From CAG-791 sp963658695 (lineage in GTDB: Bacteria; Bacillota; Clostridia; Lachnospirales; Lachnospiraceae), in the NCBI GenBank assembly GCA_963658695.1, contig CAVKRN010000006.1:7350-71349 (forward strand): a stretch of 64,000 nt of DNA, given 5' to 3'. The notes below the pieces were generated by a model, which was given only the letters and a program-made list of their open reading frames with translations, did not search any database and was not told where the DNA came from. Of this stretch, positions 57,863 through 64,000 are shown piece after piece. The position numbers were made by a program, and so were the translations under genes. The number at the start of each line of letters is the position of its first letter. Position 1 is the stretch's first letter.

Positions 57863-59977
57863 ATGGAAGCTGTGAAAACGAAGCTGGAAGAGCTGTATGG
57901 CAAGAATGTGTTTACCATCAGTAAGATGCGGGAGTGCCTGCCGAAAAGCGTGTTCCGCAATGTCAAAAATGTCATTGACAACGGCGGAGATTTGTCGAGG
58001 CAGGATGCGGATGTAGTGGCAAAGGCCATGAAGGACTGGGCGATGGAAAACGGTGCCACGCACTATACGCATTGGTTCCAGCCGCTGACAGGCATCACAG
58101 CGGAGAAACACGATTCGTTTATTTCTACGCCGGACGAAGAAGGACGCATGGTTACTGCGTTTTCCGGGAAGGATCTGATTAAGGGAGAGCCGGATGCTTC
58201 GTCCTTCCCTTCGGGGGGCTTACGTTCCACCTTTGAGGCAAGAGGATATACGGCATGGGACGTAACAAGCCCGGCTTTTTTAAAGGAGTCCGGGACCGGA
58301 ATGACACTGTGCATTCCTACGGTCTTCTGCTCCTATACAGGAGAGGCGTTGGATAAGAAGACACCGCTTTTGCGCTCGATGGAGGCGATCAATAAGGAGG
58401 CGCTGCGGATTGTCCGTCTGTTCGGTGACACAGAGGCAACCAGAGTGACATCCTCCACCGGTGCGGAGCAGGAGTATTTCCTAGTGGATAAGAGCAAATA
58501 TCTCCAGCGACCGGATTTGATTTTTACCGGGCGTACGCTGTTTGGAGCGCCGGCGCCGAAGGGACAGGAGATGGAGGACCATTACTTTGGCGTCATCCGT
58601 GAACGTGTCGGCGAATACATGAAGGATCTGAACGAGGAGCTGTGGAAGCTGGGGGTTCCTGCTAAAACGCAGCACAATGAGGTGGCACCGGCACAGCACG
58701 AGCTGGCACCCATCTATGAGACGGCAAATCTGGCGGCGGATCACAACCAGCTGATCATGGAAGCGATGAAACGCGTGGCGGACCATCACGGACTTCGCTG
58801 CCTTCTCCACGAGAAGCCGTTTGACGGAGTGAATGGCTCCGGTAAGCATAACAACTGGTCCCTGACAACGGATAACGGCATCAACCTGATTGACCCGGGG
58901 GATTCGCCGGAACGGAATGTGCGGTTTCTTCTGGTGCTTTCCTGCATTCTGAAGGCGGTGGATACACATGCCGACCTTCTGCGCCAGAGCGCATCGGATG
59001 TGGGAAATGACCTTCGCCTTGGTGCCAATGAGGCGCCGCCGGCCATTGTATCTGTGTTCCTTGGGAGTCAGCTGGAGGATGTGGTGCGCCAGCTGGTGGA
59101 GACGGGGACCGCGGAGAATCACATTGAAGGCGGCGTGCTGCGCACCGGCGTCTCTACGCTGCCGGACATTGCCAAGGATGCAACGGACCGCAACCGGACA
59201 TCGCCGTTTGCGTTCACCGGCAATAAATTTGAGTTCCGCATGGTCGGATCTGCGGACTCTGTGGCAGGGTCAACCACCATTTTGAATACCATTGTGGCGG
59301 AGGCCTTCTGCGAAGCAGCGGACATTTTGGAGACGGCCGACAATTTTGATCTGGCGGTACATGACCTGATTAAGAAAAATCTCCGGGAGCATCAGCGCAT
59401 TATTTTCGATGGAGACGGATATTCGGCGGCCTGGGTAGAGGAAGCAGCAAAAAGAGGCCTTCCGAACATTTCCAGCATGATCGAAGCGGCGTCGGTTCTG
59501 ACAACGGACAAGTCGGTGGAGTTGTTTGATCGGTTCCATATTTTTACAAGAGCGGAGCTGGAGTCCAGAGAAGAAATCACGTATGAAACCTATGCGAAGA
59601 CCATCAACATCGAGGCACTTACGATGATTGATATGGCAGAGCGGCAGATCATCCCGGCTTGCATGACGTATGAGCGGGAGCTGGCGGCAACCATCATTGC
59701 GGTTCAGCAGGCGGGCGCCGTTTTCCGGGCGGAAAAGGAAAAGCTGCAGAAAATCGCGGATCGAATTGACGAAGCGCAGACCGCATTGGATGCGCTTCGG
59801 GACGTGGAAGAAACGGCAACGGCAATGCCGGATGGGAAGGAACGGGCTTTTTATTACAAGGATATCGTGAAGCCGGCGATGGCGGCGCTTCGCAGGCCCT
59901 GCGATGAACTGGAAAAGTTGGTTGATAAAAAGGCATGGCCGTTCCCGACATATGAGGATTTGATGTTTGAGGTATAA
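57863..59977 (+). CDS. glnN: Glutamine synthetase, type III
   Basis: A 704-residue GSIII enzyme that makes glutamine from glutamate, ammonia and ATP. The N-terminal segment KNVFTISKMRECLPK, the GSIII-specific HYTHWFQPLTGITAEKHDSF, PSGGLRSTFEARGYTAWD, and the KPFDGVNGSGKHNNWSL metal/ATP region are all in order; length is normal for type III (about 700 against 440-470 for type I). AGAGGAG is nine bases before the ATG at 57863. No GlnR-like operator or nitrogen riboswitch was recognised in the 57750-57862 gap. Confidence 0.96.
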   Translation: MEAVKTKLEELYGKNVFTISKMRECLPKSVFRNVKNVIDNGGDLSRQDADVVAKAMKDWAMENGATHYTHWFQPLTGITAEKHDSFISTPDEEGRMVTAFSGKDLIKGEPDASSFPSGGLRSTFEARGYTAWDVTSPAFLKESGTGMTLCIPTVFCSYTGEALDKKTPLLRSMEAINKEALRIVRLFGDTEATRVTSSTGAEQEYFLVDKSKYLQRPDLIFTGRTLFGAPAPKGQEMEDHYFGVIRERVGEYMKDLNEELWKLGVPAKTQHNEVAPAQHELAPIYETANLAADHNQLIMEAMKRVADHHGLRCLLHEKPFDGVNGSGKHNNWSLTTDNGINLIDPGDSPERNVRFLLVLSCILKAVDTHADLLRQSASDVGNDLRLGANEAPPAIVSVFLGSQLEDVVRQLVETGTAENHIEGGVLRTGVSTLPDIAKDATDRNRTSPFAFTGNKFEFRMVGSADSVAGSTTILNTIVAEAFCEAADILETADNFDLAVHDLIKKNLREHQRIIFDGDGYSAAWVEEAAKRGLPNISSMIEAASVLTTDKSVELFDRFHIFTRAELESREEITYETYAKTINIEALTMIDMAERQIIPACMTYERELAATIIAVQQAGAVFRAEKEKLQKIADRIDEAQTALDALRDVEETATAMPDGKERAFYYKDIVKPAMAALRRPCDELEKLVDKKAWPFPTYEDLMFEV

Positions 59978-60004
59978 AGCGTTACTGGGTGGAGCGCAAA
60001 AAAG

Positions 60005-61369
60005 ATGAGAATCATTGTTGTTGGCTGTGGAAAGGTGGGACAGACTATTGTAAAATGCCTGTCCCATGAGGATCATGATATCGCGGTAATTGATGTGGAT
60101 CCGGTCGTTGCAGAGGACATGTCCGATCAGTTTGATGTGCTGGCGGTTGTCGGAAACGGCGCCAGCTATTCCGTACTGCAGGAAGCGGGCGTGGAGGATG
60201 CGGATCTGCTGATTGCAGTCACGGATTCGGATGAGCAGAATCTTCTGTGTTGCCTGTTTGCGAAAAAGGTGGGCAACTGCAGTACAATTGCACGCGTCCG
60301 AAATCCGGTTTACAGCCAGGAGATCGGCTACATCAAGGAAGAGCTTGGATTGTCGATGACGGTGAATCCGGAGTATGCGGCGGCAGAGGAGGTGGCAAGA
60401 ATCCTTCGCTTTCCCTCTGCTATCAAAATTGAGACCTTTGCCGGCGGCCGGGCAGAGCTTTTACAGTTTGTGATTCCGAAGGGATCGTTGCTGGACGGGG
60501 TGAAGCTAAGTGAGCTGCCGTCCCGTCTGGGGGCGAAGATTCTGGTTGGTGCAGTGGAGCGCGGAGAAGATGCGGTGATTCCGGACGGCAATTTTGTACT
60601 CCGGGCGGGAGATACCATCAGTATGGTGTCGGCGCCGAGTGATGCCAAAAAGTTCTTTGCGCGCCTTGGCGTAGACATTCATCGTGTGAACGATGCTATG
60701 ATTGTCGGCGGCGGTAAGATTGCCTTTTATCTGGCCAAGATGCTGCTGCAATCCGGTATCAGCGTCAAAATTGTGGATAACAGCAAGGAGCGCTGTGAGG
60801 AGTTGGCGGATGCGCTGCCGGAAGCTCTGATCATCCGGGGGGATGGCTCGGATCAGGAGGTTCTGCGGGAGGAAGGCATTGAAACCTGCGAATCCTTTGT
60901 GTCCCTTACGGGAATTGATGAGCAGAATATCTTTATGTCATTGTTCGCTAAACAGGTGAATCCAAAGGCCAAGATTGTTACCAAGACCAATCGGATTCAC
61001 ATGGACTATATACTGGACAAGCTGGAACTGGACAGTCAGATTCATCCGAAGGATATTACCTCGGATTCGATTGTCCGCTATGTCCGCGCCATGCAGAATA
61101 CCATTGGCTGTAATGTGGAAACGCTGTATAACGTCGTAGAAGATAAAGTAGAGGCGTTGGAATTTGTCATTCGTGAGAAATCCAAGGTGGTGGGAATTCC
61201 TCTTGCCCAGCTCCGCACGAAAAAAAACGTGCTGGTCGCCAGTATCATCCGAAAAGGAAAGATCCTGATGCCCAATGGCTCCTCTACGATTGAGATGGGA
61301 GACAGTGTGGTTATTTTTACGACCGATAAGGGCTTTGGTGATATTACGGACATTCTTGAGGTGAACTGA
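60005..61369 (+). CDS. trkA: Trk system potassium uptake protein TrkA
   Basis: A 454-residue cytoplasmic regulator with two RCK halves. Each has a Rossmann NAD-binding start: IIVVGCGKVGQTIVKCL (residue 2) and AMIVGGGKIAFYLAKML (about 234), followed by TrkA-C domains. It gates TrkH in response to NAD(H) or ATP. It overlaps no gene but trkH begins one base after its stop, so the two are translated together. A third of its length is duplicated relative to KtrA. Confidence 0.94.
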   Translation: MRIIVVGCGKVGQTIVKCLSHEDHDIAVIDVDPVVAEDMSDQFDVLAVVGNGASYSVLQEAGVEDADLLIAVTDSDEQNLLCCLFAKKVGNCSTIARVRNPVYSQEIGYIKEELGLSMTVNPEYAAAEEVARILRFPSAIKIETFAGGRAELLQFVIPKGSLLDGVKLSELPSRLGAKILVGAVERGEDAVIPDGNFVLRAGDTISMVSAPSDAKKFFARLGVDIHRVNDAMIVGGGKIAFYLAKMLLQSGISVKIVDNSKERCEELADALPEALIIRGDGSDQEVLREEGIETCESFVSLTGIDEQNIFMSLFAKQVNPKAKIVTKTNRIHMDYILDKLELDSQIHPKDITSDSIVRYVRAMQNTIGCNVETLYNVVEDKVEALEFVIREKSKVVGIPLAQLRTKKNVLVASIIRKGKILMPNGSSTIEMGDSVVIFTTDKGFGDITDILEVN

Positions 61370-61370
61370 C

Positions 61371-62816
61371 GTGCGTTATTCCATTGTTCGGTATGTGCAG
61401 GGACAAATTTTGAAGATTGAGGGAGCACTCCTTCTGGTGCCGGCCCTGACAGGGGTGATCTACCGGGAAAAAGCGGCGGCGGCGTACTTTTTGGTGGCAG
61501 CTATCTGTGCGGCAGCAGGCATCCTTCTTACTATCCGGCGTCCGAAAAAACTGGTGTTGTATGCCAGGGAAGGCATGGTGAGCGTTGCGCTTGCCTGGGT
61601 GGTTTTGTCGGTGTTTGGCGCGATTCCGTTTGTGCTGTGCGGAGACATTCCCTCTTTTGTTAATGCACTGTTTGAGATTATTTCCGGATTTACGACCACG
61701 GGTGCAAGTGTGGTGGACCAAGTGGAGGCGCTCTCGCACGCAAGTCTTATATGGCGAAGCTTTTCTCACTGGGTGGGCGGCATGGGAGTCATTGTATTCA
61801 TGCTGGCGATCATTCCGATGACGAGCGGATACAACATGCAGCTGATGAAGGCGGAGAGCCCGGGGCCTTCTGTGGGAAAGCTGGTCCCGCACGTAAAAGA
61901 GAGTGCCAAAATTCTGTATCTGATTTATCTTGGGATGACGGCGGTCCAGTTTGTTTTGCTGCTGCTGGCGAGGATGCCGGTATTTTCTGCGATCTGTATG
62001 ACCTTTGGCACGGCGGGGACGGGAGGTTTTGGCATTGTCAGTAGCAGCTGCGGAGATTATACGAATCTGCAGCGCAACATTTTTACGTTTTTCATGCTGG
62101 CATTCGGCGTGAATTTTAACGCGTATTATTATCTCCTCGGGAAGGATAAAAAGCAGGCCTTCCGTATGGAGGAGGTCCGGTGGTACCTTATTATCGTCGC
62201 AGCAGCTACGGCACTGATTACGGTGAACATCTGCAGTCTCTTTCCTTCGGTATGGGATGCACTGCACCATGCGGCCTTTCAGGTGGCGTCTGTTATTACC
62301 ACTACGGGATATAGCTCTGTCAATTTTGACACATGGCCGATGTTCAGCAAGATGATTCTGTTGGGACTGATGTTCTGCGGGGCGTGTGCAGGGTCCACCG
62401 GCGGCGGGATAAAGGTGTCGCGAATGTTGATTTTGTTTAAAGCTGTGCGCGTGGAGATCCAGCATTATATTCATCCGCGGGCGGTGACGACATTGAAGAT
62501 AGATGGGAAAGCTGTAGATAAGTCCATTTTGCGCGGAGTGTTGGTTTACCTTGCGGCCTATGCCTTTTTGTATAGCAGTTCTGTGCTGCTTCTGGCACTG
62601 GATCCGTCGCAGTCCTTTACGACGGATTTTACAGCGGTGGCGGCGACCATCAACAATATCGGGCCGGGGCTTGATGCAGTGGGACCGGCGGTTAGCTTTA
62701 ACGGGTTGACTGTGCTGTCAAAGGTGGTTCTGATGTTCGATATGCTGGCGGGGCGTCTGGAACTGTTTCCGATGCTGGTATTCATGCTGCCGTCCATCTG
62801 GAAGAAGAATTCGTAA
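61371..62816 (+). CDS. trkH: Trk system potassium uptake protein TrkH
   Basis: A 481-residue K+ channel-like transporter with about ten membrane helices and pore loops. Recognisable filter-type segments are FTTTGASVVD (near residue 103), GTGGFGIVSS (near 216), TTTGYSSVNF (near 307) and NIGPGLDAVG (near 424). The first segment VQGQILKIEGALLLVPALTGV is family-typical. The start is a GTG at 61371 with GAGGTGA six bases upstream. No clear terminator follows before the tRNA promoter. Confidence 0.94.
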   Translation: MRYSIVRYVQGQILKIEGALLLVPALTGVIYREKAAAAYFLVAAICAAAGILLTIRRPKKLVLYAREGMVSVALAWVVLSVFGAIPFVLCGDIPSFVNALFEIISGFTTTGASVVDQVEALSHASLIWRSFSHWVGGMGVIVFMLAIIPMTSGYNMQLMKAESPGPSVGKLVPHVKESAKILYLIYLGMTAVQFVLLLLARMPVFSAICMTFGTAGTGGFGIVSSSCGDYTNLQRNIFTFFMLAFGVNFNAYYYLLGKDKKQAFRMEEVRWYLIIVAAATALITVNICSLFPSVWDALHHAAFQVASVITTTGYSSVNFDTWPMFSKMILLGLMFCGACAGSTGGGIKVSRMLILFKAVRVEIQHYIHPRAVTTLKIDGKAVDKSILRGVLVYLAAYAFLYSSSVLLLALDPSQSFTTDFTAVAATINNIGPGLDAVGPAVSFNGLTVLSKVVLMFDMLAGRLELFPMLVFMLPSIWKKNS

Positions 62817-62842
62817 CGATTCAAAATTAGTTAAAAAAATGC

Positions 62843-62871
62843 TTGCAATCCACAGAGTCATCTGGTAAGAT
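62843..62871 (+). promoter_or_regulatory. Promoter of the tRNA-Gln gene
   Basis: TTGCAA (62843-62848), 17-bp spacer, TAAGAT (62866-62871), about 67 bp before the mature tRNA end. Confidence 0.6.
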
Positions 62872-62937
62872 AACTAACCGTAGCAGTCAGCAGGAAGCGA
62901 TAAATGCTTGTGAGATGCGGCTGTGGATTGTGAATAA

Positions 62938-63010
62938 TGGGCTATAGCCAAGCGGTAAGGCAACGGACTCTGACTCCGTCATTTCGTTGGTTCGAATCCA
63001 ACTAGCCCAG
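62938..63010 (+). tRNA. tRNA-Gln (anticodon CTG)
   Basis: The 73-nt gene folds as a cloverleaf: acceptor TGGGCTA with TAGCCCA, D-arm AGCC-AAGCGGTAA-GGC, anticodon arm with loop CTCTGAC (anticodon CTG, decoding CAG), and a T-arm GTTGG-TTCGAAT-CCAAC. The discriminator base is G, as in glutamine tRNAs. No 3' CCA is encoded. It reads CAG only; a TTG-anticodon tRNA must lie elsewhere. Confidence 0.95.
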
Positions 63011-63023
63011 TTACAGAGAATAG

Positions 63024-63061
63024 CCTGTAAAGTCAAGAAAACTTGATTTTACAGGTTTTTT
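63024..63061 (+). terminator. Terminator of the tRNA-Gln gene
   Basis: CCTGTAAA-G-TCAAG (63024-63037) pairs with CTTGA-TT-TTACAGG (63042-63055), followed by six T. A typical intrinsic terminator just after the tRNA. Confidence 0.9.
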
Positions 63062-63225
63062 GTGATCTGAGGGTAGCATAAATGTCACGTACAGAGCATA
63101 AAAATACGCTCGTGTCATACGAGTTGACACGGAGAAGAGCTACTCGATAAATATTTTTCCAAGCACACCGTAGAGTTTGACAGTATAACGAAAGAAGAAT
63201 ATCTGATTAAAAATCGATGTACCAG

Positions 63226-63263
63226 ACGCAGCACCGGATCCCTTTCGGGATCCGGTGCTGCGT
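63226..63263. terminator. Perfect 17-bp hairpin beyond the minus-strand radical SAM gene
   Basis: Arms 63226-63242 (ACGCAGCACCGGATCCC) and 63247-63263 pair perfectly around TTTC. No T-run follows on either strand, so it may be a terminator remnant or a mark of the contig edge. Apart from this, 63062-63225 contains only a short unexplained reading frame (see findings). Confidence 0.5.
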
Positions 63264-63272
63264 TATAAGACT

Positions 63273-63326
63273 GGTTACTGCGGATGCGTGGAGTCCCAGA
63301 GCCTGTCCGCAACGGGTGCCCATTCC
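63273..63326 (-). repeat. 54-bp duplicate of the 3' end of the radical SAM gene, at the gap edge
   Basis: This segment is identical to 63434-63487, including the stop codon and last 17 codons of the radical SAM gene. TTATAAGACT also occurs on both sides of the gap (63263-63272 and 63337-63346). The simplest explanation is an unresolved contig overlap rather than a genuine duplication. Confidence 0.85.
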
Positions 63327-63336
63327 NNNNNNNNNN
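63327..63336. other. Assembly gap (10 N)
   Basis: Ten consecutive N bases join two contigs. True length and sequence are unknown, and order of flanking segments should be treated with caution. Confidence 0.98.
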
Positions 63337-63435
63337 TTATAAGACTAATCTGCGAACGATATACCCTTTTGCCGTGCAAATTACGGTTCCGCGCGCCTTC
63401 CTGCTGCGCCGCGCAGCGTCCCATCCCGCTACCGG

Positions 63436-64000
63436 TTACTGCGGATGCGTGGAGTCCCAGAGCCTGTCCGCAACGGGTGCCCATTCCTTTGCATAATTCT
63501 CGCACTTGCCGCAGAGATGCCCGACCGTTTCCGGCTCTGTCAGATCGGTGCTCTTTGCACCGGCCTCTTTGACCATCTCCTGCAGCTTCTCCGGATTCTC
63601 CAGGAAGGGACAGGGCCGCAGCAGATTTCTGTTGAAGGGCTGATTCTGCTGGTAGAGCCTGAAGAGCGGCTGCTGCAGACATTCCAGAAGACTCTTCTCA
63701 TGAATGTTCGCACCGGAGTAGTGAATGAAGACGCAGGGCTCCACATCCCCGTTCGGATTGATATGGCAATAATTCTTGCCGCCTGCAATGCAGCCGTTCA
63801 CCCACTCGCCGTCGTTCTGGAAGTCCATGGCGAAGATTGGCTTGCCGCCCTCATAACCGCGGATCTCGCGGACACGGTGGTACATATACTCCCGCTGTTC
63901 CGGCGTCGGCACCAGATCCATCGTCGCATCCATTCCGACCGGCATGAAGTGGAAATACCAGGTGAAGGCCACTCCCTTGGAGATCAGAAAATCCATGAAT
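63436..64000 (-). CDS. Radical SAM/SPASM-type protein, C-terminal part (5' end outside window)
   Basis: The reading frame is open to the window edge and its stop is at 63436-63438. The visible 188 residues end a radical SAM protein: a KGVAFTWYFHFMPVG barrel strand, then a SPASM-like Cys set (NYCHINPNGDVEPCVF, RPCPF, and CGKCENY) expected to bind an auxiliary Fe-S cluster. The radical SAM CxxxCxxC motif itself lies beyond the window. The exact reaction is unknown. The 3' end is duplicated at 63273-63326 across the assembly gap. Confidence 0.85.
   Translation of the reverse strand, partial: FMDFLISKGVAFTWYFHFMPVGMDATMDLVPTPEQREYMYHRVREIRGYEGGKPIFAMDFQNDGEWVNGCIAGGKNYCHINPNGDVEPCVFIHYSGANIHEKSLLECLQQPLFRLYQQNQPFNRNLLRPCPFLENPEKLQEMVKEAGAKSTDLTEPETVGHLCGKCENYAKEWAPVADRLWDSTHPQ

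Noticed and set aside
1..64000. CRISPR arrays, insertion sequences, prophage or integrase-tRNA attachment site
   Set aside because: No direct-repeat/spacer arrays, transposase, integrase or phage genes were found; the tRNA-Gln has no adjacent integrase.

Overview
The window is a chromosomal segment of a low-to-mid GC Bacillota, most likely class Clostridia and probably a Lachnospiraceae-type organism. This rests on gene content and order: the HrcA/CIRCE-controlled hrcA-grpE-dnaK-dnaJ set followed by prmA-rsmE; the hprK-murB-rapZ-whiA-HPr-like cluster; ireB-ruvX-RNase J; a type III glutamine synthetase; DUF1846, YitT and DUF6465 proteins; and strong Shine-Dalgarno sites with occasional GTG/TTG starts. 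Species cannot be named from the sequence alone. I see no phage, insertion sequence, CRISPR array or rRNA. One tRNA gene (Gln, CTG anticodon) is present. A 10-base N gap at 63327-63336 shows this is a scaffold.

Layout: 1-8 kb holds a DUF1538 membrane protein (cut by the window edge), divergent from an unusual adenosine deaminase-SLOG fusion, then a family 2 glycoside hydrolase and an atypical NTF2/PAS/coiled-coil/HATPase sensor. 8-15.4 kb is a five-gene oligopeptide ABC operon that runs into coaX and a short-chain dehydrogenase. 15.6-18.2 kb is a minus-strand group (Mrp ATPase, exonuclease III, apt, hypA). 18.6-28 kb is a plus-strand run: NYN-LOTUS nuclease, AlaX editing protein, YitT, DUF1846, FtsH and UvrC. 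28-32.4 kb is hprK-murB-rapZ-whiA and a Crh-like HPr. 32.4-35.5 kb is a TrpXYZ-type ABC transporter. 35.7-38.6 kb carries GNAT, aminotransferase and uppP; 39 kb a Lys/Ala-rich DUF6465 protein; 39.7-46.7 kb the heat-shock cluster with prmA and rsmE; 46.7-49.2 kb cysteine desulfurase and ThiI. 49.4-52.6 kb has a second HPr-like protein (minus strand), mtaB and an orphan sugar-type lipoprotein. 52.8-57.7 kb has ireB, ruvX, RNase J, an MltG-like fragment protein, TrmR-like methyltransferase and a U32/TrhP-like protein. 57.9-62.8 kb has glnN and trkAH; then tRNA-Gln, the assembly gap and a truncated radical SAM gene.

Functional themes: tRNA modification and quality control recur (AlaX, ThiI with its desulfurase, MtaB, TrmR/TrhP). 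Catabolite-type Ser46 signalling is represented by HprK plus two HPr-like proteins that both lack the His15 phosphorylation site. Protein quality control (FtsH, DnaK system) and RNA decay (RNase J, RapZ, NYN-LOTUS) are also present.

The least expected things are the ADA-SLOG fusion and a set of dispersed, highly structured intergenic repeats. I group these by eye into four families (A-D). One has conserved tandem-GA internal loops, one is a 166-bp inverted repeat whose solo end supplies the stop codon of an ABC ATPase gene, and one is a 162-nt nested hairpin in the probable leader of the NYN-LOTUS gene.
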